From contig NZ_VAVZ01000011.1 of the NCBI RefSeq assembly GCF_005771525.1, positions 1-64,000 on the forward strand: a DNA stretch of 64,000 nucleotides. The letters are read 5' to 3'. The notes beneath the pieces are model-generated. The model was not told where the DNA came from, did not search any database, and saw only the letters and a list, made by a program, of their open reading frames with translations. Positions 43,043 to 54,716 of this stretch are shown in pieces. Every line of letters starts with the position of its first letter. Positions within the stretch are counted from its first letter, which is position 1. Origin of the DNA: Nesterenkonia salmonea. Its GTDB lineage: Bacteria > Actinomycetota > Actinomycetes > Actinomycetales > Micrococcaceae. A program made the position numbers and the translations under genes.

Positions 43043-43897
43043 CTAGCTCGGCCTAAGGATTGCAATAACGTTGTGCCAGCTATCATGGTAACCGTGAGTG
43101 GTCACGCCAGACGCGGCGAGTGCGCCGATCATCTGTCCGTTACCGACGTAGATACCTGCGTGATACTGGCTGCGGATGCCACTCACCACAACGATATCTC
43201 CGGGCTGTGGCGACGACACACGGGGGAAAGAAGCCAACATGCCGTGAGTACTGCGTGCGCCGCCGGGAAGAGGCTGTCCGGCTTGCGCGTAGGCCCAGTT
43301 GATAAATCCGGAGCAGTCCATGCCCCCAAGTGTTGATCCGGCCCACAGGTAAGGAGTGCCGATAGCACTGTAAGCGGCGCTGATGACGGAGCTGTTGGCT
43401 GCCGGGGCTGGCTCTGCCTCCACAGTGCTGGTGGCTGCCTGGGAAACCTCTGCGGTCTCAGCAGCTGGTGCTTCAGCGGGCTGTGCAGCTTCCGCAGTCT
43501 CTGTAGCAGCCTGCTCGGCGCCCTCAGAGGTGGCCGGCTCTGCAGTTTCGGTGCTGACGGTTGCCTCTTCAGGGCCCTCTGTGCTGACTGCTGGGCGATC
43601 GAAGGCCAGCTCCACCTCGGCTGATGCAGTGACAGCCGCTGGGGCGGCGTGGGCCACCAGCTCGGTCCCACCTGCAGGTTCAACTGCCAGAGTTGCCTGG
43701 GCGCGTCCTTCAGACTGAGCGTCACCATCGGCCATCGCAGCCACCGAGGTGGTCAGCAACAGTCCGGAGGTTCCGAGCACAACGCCAACCTTGCGTCCTG
43801 TCTTGGCAGCGCGGGCTTTGGCGGTGCGGCGACCGTGGGCTTCAGCAGCCATGCGGCGCTCTCGCCGGGTCTGAGTTGAGGTCTGTTCGATCATCAC
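43043..43897 (-). CDS. Secreted NlpC/P60 peptidoglycan endopeptidase 2
   Basis: This 284-residue protein starts at a GTG. It has a basic N-terminus with an export helix (about 37-55), an Ala/Glu/Thr-rich linker (about 80-168) and an NlpC/P60 domain (about 170-283) with Cys195 (GMDCSGF) and His246 (YHAGIYVG). The linker differs from the Glu-Pro repeats of its paralogues. The -10 hexamer ends only 8 nt before the GTG, so the mRNA is nearly or fully leaderless, and the conserved leader of the other two genes is missing here. Confidence 0.88.
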   Translation of the reverse strand: MMIEQTSTQTRRERRMAAEAHGRRTAKARAAKTGRKVGVVLGTSGLLLTTSVAAMADGDAQSEGRAQATLAVEPAGGTELVAHAAPAAVTASAEVELAFDRPAVSTEGPEEATVSTETAEPATSEGAEQAATETAEAAQPAEAPAAETAEVSQAATSTVEAEPAPAANSSVISAAYSAIGTPYLWAGSTLGGMDCSGFINWAYAQAGQPLPGGARSTHGMLASFPRVSSPQPGDIVVVSGIRSQYHAGIYVGNGQMIGALAASGVTTHGYHDSWHNVIAILRPS

Positions 43898-43905
43898 GGG
43901 AAGAC

Positions 43906-43943
43906 TTTATAACAGAACAGTCTCGATGTCACATTTAGGTCAC
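43906..43943 (-). promoter_or_regulatory. NlpC/P60 promoter 2 with GTGAC direct-repeat operator
   Basis: On the minus strand GTGAC-N6-GTGAC covers 43943-43928, followed after exactly 16 nt by TATAAA (43911-43906), preceded by TG-T. The GTG start codon follows 8 nt later. Confidence 0.78.
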
Positions 43944-44059
43944 GGGGTCCGTAACTTTTGCATCACTAGACCTGGGCGTGAGCTGATTGTCCTGCTGCTT
44001 TCAGGCCAGGTCAGCCGACCAACGTGGCCGATCTGTGACTTAAGAATTCGGTGTAGAAA

Positions 44060-44102
44060 CGCGTGTGGGGCGCAGCTCAATAAGAGCTGCGCCCCACACG
44101 CG
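44060..44102 (-). terminator. Terminator of NlpC/P60 gene 3
   Basis: A perfect 19-bp stem (44060-44078 with 44084-44102) has a 5-nt loop and is followed by TTTCT on the minus strand. Confidence 0.9.
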
Positions 44103-44126
44103 TGGAGTACTTAAGGTCTGCCGGCT

Positions 44127-45056
44127 TTAGCCAGGACGGTGAATGCTGGTCACGTTGTGCCAGCCATCGTTGATTCCGTGAACTCGCACACCAGCGGAGG
44201 CGGTGGTCGAGATGACCTGACCGTTACCGACGTAGATGCCACCGTGGGAGTTGCCGTTGGACAACACGATGTCTCCTGGCTGCGGGCTCGATACGCGTGG
44301 CAGTGATGCCATGCCGTGGGTAGTCCTTGGAACGCTGATGCCGGCCTGAGCGTAGGCGTACTGAATCATGCCTGAGCAGTCGATTCCGGAGCCTGGCGTG
44401 GTGCCACCCATCACGTGGGGCGTGCCAAGTGTTGAGTAGGCAGCAGAGACGACGCCGCCGCGTCCTCCTGAGCTCGATGAGGGAGCAGACTGCCCCGACG
44501 AGCTGGACTGGCTCGATGAGCCTGACTGGCTGGACGAGCCGGGCTGGGAGGAGGATGAGCTGGACTGGTTCGAGGAGCTGGACTGGCTGGACGATGTGCC
44601 ACCCTCGTTCGAGCTCTGGGCCGGCTGGCTGCTCTGCCCGGTCTGCGGCGCTTCCTGCGCAGGCTGTTCGGCGGTCTGAGCTGGTGCCTCTTCGGCTGCC
44701 GGCTCAGGGGCGGCTTCAGGCTCGGGAGCAGGCTCTGGCTCTGGCTCCGGCTCCGGCTCCGGAATGCTCTCTGAGGAGAAAGCGGGGCGGTCGAAGCTGA
44801 CCTCTGCTGGTGCGCTGACCGTGGAAGCCGACTGGACACTGGCGCGCTCGACGCTCAATGTAGCTGCGTCCACGTCGATCGTGGTCAAGGCCCGACCCTC
44901 TGTGGCAGATGCATCAGCGCTTGCTGCTACACCCGTGCCGATGACGAGGCCCGCGGAGGCCAGCACTGCAGCAGCGGTCCGGCCTGCAGTCTTTGAGCCG
45001 GCGCTCTTTTGGGCGCGACGGTCACGACGCGATACGAAAGTGTTGTTATCTGTCAC
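44127..45056 (-). CDS. Secreted NlpC/P60 peptidoglycan endopeptidase 3
   Basis: This 309-residue protein starts at a GTG. An export helix (about 26-48) is followed by a short Glu-Pro repeat (100-118), an Ala/Gln region and a long Ser/Gln-rich linker (about 140-200). The NlpC/P60 domain (about 200-308) has Cys227 (GIDCSGM) and His271 (SHGGIYVG). It is closest in layout to the gene at 5734, including the N-terminal TEGRALTTIDV/ERAS region. It shares the direct-repeat promoter and the conserved leader. Confidence 0.88.
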   Translation of the reverse strand: MTDNNTFVSRRDRRAQKSAGSKTAGRTAAAVLASAGLVIGTGVAASADASATEGRALTTIDVDAATLSVERASVQSASTVSAPAEVSFDRPAFSSESIPEPEPEPEPEPAPEPEAAPEPAAEEAPAQTAEQPAQEAPQTGQSSQPAQSSNEGGTSSSQSSSSNQSSSSSSQPGSSSQSGSSSQSSSSGQSAPSSSSGGRGGVVSAAYSTLGTPHVMGGTTPGSGIDCSGMIQYAYAQAGISVPRTTHGMASLPRVSSPQPGDIVLSNGNSHGGIYVGNGQVISTTASAGVRVHGINDGWHNVTSIHRPG

Positions 45057-45182
45057 GTGAATAAAACCTTTCCCTGCAGTGGGCGGTAGTTATACGAACA
45101 TTCCTCCGGCTGACATGCAGGGTTGGCGCCTGCCAGAGGATTTCGTGGCATTTCTAACAACTGCCCCAAGCACGCGACCGAC
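45057..45182 (-). promoter_or_regulatory. Conserved 5' leader of NlpC/P60 gene 3, candidate riboswitch
   Basis: Read on the minus strand, this leader shares GTGCTTGG, CAACCCTG, AACTACCGC and GGGAAAGGTT in the same order with 5619-5733. A CCTCTGGC stem pairs with a GCCGGAGG-containing partner. The middle differs from 5619-5733 in sequence while stems are kept. Confidence 0.5.
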
Positions 45183-45220
45183 TTTATAACAGATCGATAT
45201 AAATGTCACGCTTAGGTCAC
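45183..45220 (-). promoter_or_regulatory. NlpC/P60 promoter 3 with GTGAC direct-repeat operator
   Basis: On the minus strand GTGAC-N6-GTGAC covers 45220-45205, followed after exactly 16 nt by TATAAA (45188-45183) preceded by TG-T. Confidence 0.78.
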
Positions 45221-45310
45221 GGAGGTTAAGAAAACCAATGGATTCAGCGCATGATTCTGTCACAGAACCGTAATGCGCGACAGCGCAGAGCGCCATCTGT
45301 GCGGAACGTC

Positions 45311-47613
<2,303 letters not shown>

Positions 47614-47617
<4 letters not shown>

Positions 47618-47997
47618 GCATCGAAATCGTCAGCTACACGGCGCAGCAGGGCGGCGATTTTTTTGGACTGCTCGGGTTTGGGGTAGTGGCCATTGCGCAG
47701 CTGACTCGTGGTGTTGTCCAGCATGTTGACCAGGTCCTGGACCAGCTCACCCATTTCTTCAGCGGGCTTCCGGGTGGCCCGCACCATTGAGGGAGCTTCA
47801 CTGAGCAGCCGCACGCTCAGCGCCTGTTTGCCTCGGCGCCCATCAGCGATTCCATACTCCAAACGGGTCCCCGACTTCAGCGCGTTGACCGACGATGGCA
47901 GCGCTGAGGAGTGAAGGTACACCTCTTCACCGTTGTCACCGGTGACGAATCCGAAACCTTTATCGGCGTCGAACCATTTAACTTTTCCCGTGGGCAC
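47614..47997 (-). CDS. Cold-shock-domain protein with C-terminal extension
   Basis: This 127-residue protein has an N-terminal cold-shock domain (KGFGFVTG; VYLHSSAL) and a roughly 60-residue helical C-terminal extension (EEMGELVQDLVNMLDNTTSQ) of the kind found in a distinct actinobacterial Csp subgroup. It is co-translated with the DUF3027 gene. Confidence 0.9.
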
Positions 47998-48063
47998 GTC
48001 TGTCCTACCTCCTTTTGAGCGAATACCAGAATACCCCTATTCGAACAGCGATAGAATTGGGAG

Positions 48064-48288
48064 ATGTTCGCCTCCACACCCGGTGTGCTCTCCCGCGCTT
48101 CTCTCATACTGGGCGTCATCATCACCGGCGCCTCGTTCCTCTCCCTTATCACCATTCTTGGCTTTTACTTCGCGGGAACAGTTCCCCACTCAGGACTGTA
48201 CTGGGCTGCGCTGTGGGGTTTTCCACTTGGCTTCGTCCTGATGTGCGTCTACCTTCTGATCAACTTGGGACGCCGCCGGGCCCAATAG
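48064..48288 (+). CDS. Small two-helix membrane protein
   Basis: This 74-residue protein has two membrane helices (ILGVIITGASFLSLITILGF; LWGFPLGFVLMCVYLLINLG) and a basic tail. TAGAAT lies exactly 6 nt before the ATG, with GGGAG overlapping, so transcription may start at the start codon. It is divergent from the cold-shock gene. No family is recognised. Confidence 0.6.
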   Translation: MFASTPGVLSRASLILGVIITGASFLSLITILGFYFAGTVPHSGLYWAALWGFPLGFVLMCVYLLINLGRRRAQ

Positions 48289-48377
48289 TCTCGCCCCACC
48301 TCAACCCTCAGGACAGCCAACGTTTCATGCAGCGCATGTCCAGCCGCCTTCCAGGGAGCGGGCTGATACTGGAATTT

Positions 48378-49118
48378 GTGACTGATAAAACTCCGGAAGC
48401 CAAGTTGCTCGTCGTCGACGATGAGCCCAATATCCGCGAGCTGCTCGCCACGAGCCTTCGCTTTGCTGGTTTTGATGTAGCAGCTGCCGCAAACGGGCGT
48501 GAAGCCCTCGACATCGCTGAGAAGTTCCAGCCGGATCTGGCTGTCTTGGACGTCATGCTGCCTGATATGGATGGGTTCACCGTCACCCGCAGACTCCGCG
48601 CCTCAGGCAAACACTTCCCGGTGCTGTTTCTCACGGCACGCGATGACACCGACGACAAGATCACCGGTCTCACAGTCGGTGGCGATGATTACGTCACCAA
48701 ACCCTTCTCGCTTGACGAGGTCGTTGCTCGCATCAAAGCTGTGCTGCGGCGCACCGCTCCATACGATGACGAAGACGCGGTCATCCGAATCGATAATCTC
48801 GAGCTCGACGACGACGCGCACGAGGTGCGCCACGAGGGTGAGATCATCGAGCTCTCCCCCACGGAGTTCAAACTCTTGCGCTATTTGATGATGAACCCTA
48901 ACCGGGTCCTGTCCAAGCAGCAGATCTTGGACCATGTGTGGGAGTACAACTTCAATGGCGATGCCTCCATCGTGGAGTCCTACATCTCGTATCTTCGCCG
49001 AAAGATCGAATCAGGTGCCGAAGGTGCGCCGGCTATCCAGACCAAACGCGGAGTAGGTTATGTGCTGCAGACCTGGGAGCGCCGTCAACGCTCTCAGGGT
49101 GCCACCACCTCGTCATAA
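48378..49118 (+). CDS. OmpR-family response regulator (MprA/TcrX-like)
   Basis: This 246-residue regulator starts at GTG 48378, where homologues begin; ATGs at 48327 and 48336 are alternatives. It shows KLLVVDDEPNIRELL, Asp58 in LAVLDVMLPDMDG, Lys in VTKPFSLDEV, and the winged helix with SYISYLRRKIE and KRGVGYVLQ. The partner kinase follows 74 bp downstream. Confidence 0.88.
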   Translation: MTDKTPEAKLLVVDDEPNIRELLATSLRFAGFDVAAAANGREALDIAEKFQPDLAVLDVMLPDMDGFTVTRRLRASGKHFPVLFLTARDDTDDKITGLTVGGDDYVTKPFSLDEVVARIKAVLRRTAPYDDEDAVIRIDNLELDDDAHEVRHEGEIIELSPTEFKLLRYLMMNPNRVLSKQQILDHVWEYNFNGDASIVESYISYLRRKIESGAEGAPAIQTKRGVGYVLQTWERRQRSQGATTSS

Positions 49119-49192
49119 CCTCAAAGCACGACGACGCTTTACCGCCCGGGTTCAGTCACATCGGGTTGCACTGAGGGCCTAAACTTTTGTCT

Positions 49193-50782
49193 ATGCGTCT
49201 GTTCTCCGCGATCTCGCGAGCTTGGCGGAGAACTTCTCTGCGAAGCCAACTGGTCACCATCACCTCAGGTCTATTACTTCTGACGCTTGTCGTGACCACG
49301 TTCGTCTCCGCCTCGCTTTACAGGCAGGAGCTCCTGCGAAGTGTGGACGAGGATCTGCGCAGCAACGCCCAAGCACTGGCCTACTATTTCGAGGACATCC
49401 GCAGTGATGAATTCGAGGAGGCCGAAGGGCCTCGGCCCACCTGGGCTGAGTTCCAGTCGATCTTCCGGTTCTACGGATGGATGCTTGACGATGAGGGCGC
49501 ACCCATACCGGGACTGTCTCTACGGACGAGCAACAGCGAATCCTTAGATGTTCCGCAGATACCTCAGGTGACCCCCGAAGAAGCAGCGGAGCTCGGTCCC
49601 GAGTCGTTCAATGTTCCGGGCACACTGGAAAACTCCCGAGGCTTCAGAGTTCAGGCTCACCCCCTGATGCACGGGGAAGAAACCGTCATTATTGCCCTAC
49701 CTCTGGAAAACGTTGAGACCTCGGTGGAGCGCGCGAGCTTCCTGGTGGCCACGATCGGCCTCTTAGCCACGCTTGGCGCGTCGATCATCGCCTATTCGCT
49801 GACTACGAGAGCGTTCAGGCCCTTACTCCGGGTGGAAAAGACTGCAGCGGCAATCGCTGAGGGTGACTTCGCTCAGCGCGTCCATACCACTGCGCCACCG
49901 GAAACAGAGATCGGTCGTCTGGCCACGGCGCTCAACGTCATGTTGGAGCATATTGAGCAGGCCTTCGCGCAGAAGGAAGCCTCGGAAGATAAAATGCGCC
50001 GTTTCATTCAGGATGCTTCCCACGAGCTTCGCACCCCACTGGTCACAATCAGGGGATTCTCTGAGCTGTACCGTCAGGGCGGCCTGAACGACAACCCAGA
50101 GGCCGTGGGCACAGCTATGGGGCGGATCGAGTCGGAGGCTACCCGGCTCGGTCAGCTCGTCGAAGACATGCTCACATTGGCTCGCCTGAACGAGCAGCGC
50201 GCTCTGGAGCAGAAGCCCCTGGATCTGAACATCATCGCCCATGAGGCAGTGATGGATATGACGGTCAATGCGCCAGACCGTGAGGTTAAGGTCATTGGAC
50301 TCGACGGAGGCTCGCCGTCACCTGCCCCGGTCATCGGCGACGAGGGCCGGATCCGCCAAATCGTCACGAACCTGGTGACGAATGCTCTGCGCTACACCCC
50401 GGAGGGCACTCCCATGGAGCTTGCGGTGGGCACTGACAGTCTTGTTGAGGGCGCAGTTGAGTCCGTCTTGGAGGTCCGTGACCATGGTGAAGGTATTGAC
50501 CCTGAAGATGCCGAAAAGATCTTTGAGCGGTTCTACCGGGCTGACAACTCCCGTCAGCGCGAAACCGGTGGTACCGGACTGGGGCTGGCCATATGCGCGG
50601 CTATAGCCGCCCAACACGGCGGCAGCGTCCGTCATTCGGAGACTCCCGGCGGAGGCGCCACGATGACTCTCCGGCTCCCCACGGACGATACCCTCGATTC
50701 CGACGATGAGCATGAAGTTGACCTGACCGAGGAGGAGTTGGAGCAGTTCAGGGTGGCCGCCCGAGGCCACCAGGACGGCTGA
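49193..50782 (+). CDS. Sensor histidine kinase (MprB-like)
   Basis: This 529-residue kinase has membrane helices at about 20-42 and 178-200 with an outside domain between them, then HAMP, HisKA (QDASHELRTPLVTIRGFSEL) and HATPase (QIVTNLVTNALRYTPEG; GTGLGLAICAAIA). The acidic C-terminal tail (DSDDEHEVDLTEEELEQF) is unusual. ATG 49193 is used; TAAACT lies 7 nt upstream, so the transcript is probably leaderless. A TTG 6 nt earlier is in frame. Confidence 0.88.
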   Translation: MRLFSAISRAWRRTSLRSQLVTITSGLLLLTLVVTTFVSASLYRQELLRSVDEDLRSNAQALAYYFEDIRSDEFEEAEGPRPTWAEFQSIFRFYGWMLDDEGAPIPGLSLRTSNSESLDVPQIPQVTPEEAAELGPESFNVPGTLENSRGFRVQAHPLMHGEETVIIALPLENVETSVERASFLVATIGLLATLGASIIAYSLTTRAFRPLLRVEKTAAAIAEGDFAQRVHTTAPPETEIGRLATALNVMLEHIEQAFAQKEASEDKMRRFIQDASHELRTPLVTIRGFSELYRQGGLNDNPEAVGTAMGRIESEATRLGQLVEDMLTLARLNEQRALEQKPLDLNIIAHEAVMDMTVNAPDREVKVIGLDGGSPSPAPVIGDEGRIRQIVTNLVTNALRYTPEGTPMELAVGTDSLVEGAVESVLEVRDHGEGIDPEDAEKIFERFYRADNSRQRETGGTGLGLAICAAIAAQHGGSVRHSETPGGGATMTLRLPTDDTLDSDDEHEVDLTEEELEQFRVAARGHQDG

Positions 50783-50987
50783 GCGGCAGCGGCACTCAGG
50801 GCCTGGGCTGGTCACCGCAAAGTGTTCTGGTGTTTTCCCCAGGGACCAGCATCGCCGCCCGACACGCCATGCACTCCCCACGTGACCTTGCCCGGCAACC
50901 TGGCTTCGCACTTACTCCCTAGCGTGAGATGCGGAAAGGACTTCCCCAGTTCTTCCGCATCACACAGACAAGGAAGGGAGTATCGCC

Positions 50988-51278
50988 ATGGCAATTTTCC
51001 AGATAGACACCGGTGACCTCATGGCCAAGTCGGGGACCGTAGAGGCCACACTGAGCCGTATCCAATCGGATGTCAGCTCCATGGAGGGTCAACTGCGTCA
51101 GCTGCAGGAAACCTGGAAAGGCTCTGCCTCAGGTGCATTCCAGGACGTACTCACTCAGTGGCGTGCTACGCAGGTGCAGGTGGAACAATCCCTCGCCAGC
51201 GTTCGTCAAGCGATGTCTGCAGCATCATCTCACTACGAGGAGACAGAGCTGGCCAACGCCAGAATGTTCGGCCGGTAA
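50988..51278 (+). CDS. WXG100-family (ESAT-6-like) protein
   Basis: This 96-residue protein has the two-helix hairpin with the central turn ETWKGSASGAF (WxG motif). These small proteins are usually type VII secretion substrates or partners. No second WXG100 gene and no EccC/EccB/EccD genes are nearby. It has a strong ribosome-binding site (AAGGAAGGGAG) and is convergent to groEL with a shared terminator. The 205-bp gap upstream shows nothing recognisable. Confidence 0.9.
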   Translation: MAIFQIDTGDLMAKSGTVEATLSRIQSDVSSMEGQLRQLQETWKGSASGAFQDVLTQWRATQVQVEQSLASVRQAMSAASSHYEETELANARMFGR

Positions 51279-51285
51279 GGGCAAA

Positions 51286-51318
51286 GAAAAACCCGCAGGC
51301 ACGGTGCCTGCGGGTTTT
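51286..51318. terminator. Bidirectional terminator between WXG100 gene and groEL
   Basis: A perfect 15-bp stem, including A5 and T5 runs on either side of CCCGCAGGCA and its complement, with a 3-nt loop, serves both convergent genes. Confidence 0.95.
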
Positions 51319-51334
51319 TCTTTCGGGATTGGGC

Positions 51335-53161
<1,827 letters not shown>

Positions 53162-53179
53162 TCACCTGATGGGTTCGTC

Positions 53180-53206
53180 TTAGCAGTCTCAACGCGAGAG
53201 TGCTAA
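53180..53206. promoter_or_regulatory. CIRCE element 1 (HrcA operator)
   Basis: TTAGCAGTC-N9-GAGTGCTAA differs from the CIRCE consensus TTAGCACTC-N9-GAGTGCTAA at one base. It lies downstream of the putative -10 of the groEL promoter. Confidence 0.93.
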
Positions 53207-53214
53207 GACAATTT

Positions 53215-53241
53215 TTAGCACTCTGTGGCCGAGAGTGCAAG
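53215..53241. promoter_or_regulatory. CIRCE element 2 overlapping the groEL promoter
   Basis: TTAGCACTC-N9-GAGTGCAAG has a perfect left arm and two differences in the right arm. A groEL promoter, TTGCAC (53240-53235) with 17 nt to TAAAAA (53217-53212) on the minus strand, lies within it. Confidence 0.85.
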
Positions 53242-53260
53242 AAAGGCCGCTGTTCCCGAC

Positions 53261-53914
53261 CTACTCGTATTCGGGTCCGACGACCACCACAATGGTCGCC
53301 CAGCTCTCATCCTGAGAGACCGTCTCGATACCGAGTTCTCCGGCAACAGCTTCAGCCAGTTCCTGCTGATCCTGGCTAGGGTAAATCACGAGTGGGGTAT
53401 TGGGAGTTCCCCAGTTGCCGAAGTCCCAGTCGATGGACTGCTGGACATCGAGCCCAAGTTCTTCAAGTTCTGAGCTGAGCTGCCCGGCCGATCCGTCGGG
53501 AGCACCAGCGTTGACTGCCCGGACCGGGAACTCATCGCTGAGACCACCGGCAGGCTGGTCCTCTCCGTTTTCACCATTCTCGCCGTTTTCTCCGCCTTCG
53601 CCGTTTTCGCCGTCTTCGGCGTCGCCGTCGCCATCTTCGCCACCGTTCTCACCATCGGCCTCGGCGTCGGCGTCATCCTCGGCTTGCTGCTCATCGGCAG
53701 TTGGGGCGGCGTCGTCATCGTCACCATCCCTGGTCACGAACCAGCCGACAGCCACGATCACGACCACCGCGACGACCAGAAGACCGATCCACTTCATCAT
53801 GCCCGAGGACCCAGCAGCAGCTACGGGGGGTGCGCCGGGGGCGCGATGCTTACCAACTTCGTCCGGCCGGTAGGGCTGAACCTCGTCGAACTCGTCATGG
53901 GGGAACTGGCTCAT
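53261..53914 (-). CDS. Membrane-anchored LytR C-terminal-domain protein
   Basis: This 217-residue protein has a cytoplasmic N-terminus, one membrane helix (about 40-62) and a strongly acidic linker with Gly-Glu-Asn repeats (about 64-118). A LytR_C domain follows ([39 protein letters not shown]). LytR_C domains occur on cell-envelope proteins; the exact role is unknown. It is divergent from ung. Confidence 0.8.
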   Translation of the reverse strand: MSQFPHDEFDEVQPYRPDEVGKHRAPGAPPVAAAGSSGMMKWIGLLVVAVVVIVAVGWFVTRDGDDDDAAPTADEQQAEDDADAEADGENGGEDGDGDAEDGENGEGGENGENGENGEDQPAGGLSDEFPVRAVNAGAPDGSAGQLSSELEELGLDVQQSIDWDFGNWGTPNTPLVIYPSQDQQELAEAVAGELGIETVSQDESWATIVVVVGPEYE

Positions 53915-53998
53915 GCCCCCATACTACGGGCGAGGCACCCGCGCCAGCGGAATATCCGCACACTGCCAACACCAGTGCGTCGTCTACCCTGGGGTTGT

Positions 53999-54697
53999 GT
54001 GAGTGTCTTTGAGAACTTAGTTGATCCGCTAGACCCCGGCTGGGAACGCGCCCTGGCCCCGGCAGAACCGCAGTTCGCTGCTGTTGCCGAGAAGCTGAAG
54101 CGGCGCCGCGCCCAGGGTGAGCAGATCCTGCCTGCACCTGAGAACGTGCTGCGGGCTTTCCGCCAGCCGTTCGATGAGGTCAAAGTGCTGGTGATCGGCC
54201 AAGACCCCTACCCCACGCCTGGGCACCCGATTGGGATGTCTTTCGCGGTCGCAGCAGATGTCCGACCCCTTCCCAGATCTCTGGGCAATATCTTCAAGGA
54301 GCTCCAGAGTGATCTGGGGATTGCACCCAGCCTTCACGGTGACCTCACCCACTGGGCACAGCAGGGCGTGCTGATGCTGAACCGGGTGCTCACTGTGCAG
54401 GCGGGTGAACCGGCTTCCCACCGGGGAATCGGCTGGGAGGCCGTGACAGAGACCGCGGTGCGCGCCCTCGCTGAGTCCGGGAAGCCTTTGGTCTCGATTC
54501 TCTGGGGAGTACAGGCGCGGCAGCTGCAGCCGATCCTCAATGCTGGTTCGCACACCGAGGTCATCGTCTCACCACATCCATCGCCGCTGTCTGCATCGCG
54601 CGGCTTCTTCGGCTCCCGGCCCTTCAGCCGAACCAATGAAGCGCTCCAGCGGCTTGGGGCAGACCCGATCGACTGGACATTGCCACCGGCTGGGTGA
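53999..54697 (+). CDS. ung: Uracil-DNA glycosylase
   Basis: This 232-residue enzyme removes uracil from DNA. It shows the water-activating [25 protein letters not shown] and [17 protein letters not shown] with the catalytic His. GTG 53999 is used; the longer upstream frame overlaps the divergent LytR_C gene. TACCCT lies 8 nt upstream of the start, so a leaderless mRNA is possible. Confidence 0.95.
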   Translation: MSVFENLVDPLDPGWERALAPAEPQFAAVAEKLKRRRAQGEQILPAPENVLRAFRQPFDEVKVLVIGQDPYPTPGHPIGMSFAVAADVRPLPRSLGNIFKELQSDLGIAPSLHGDLTHWAQQGVLMLNRVLTVQAGEPASHRGIGWEAVTETAVRALAESGKPLVSILWGVQARQLQPILNAGSHTEVIVSPHPSPLSASRGFFGSRPFSRTNEALQRLGADPIDWTLPPAG

Positions 54698-54716
54698 CTG
54701 TCCTAGCACAGGTGAG

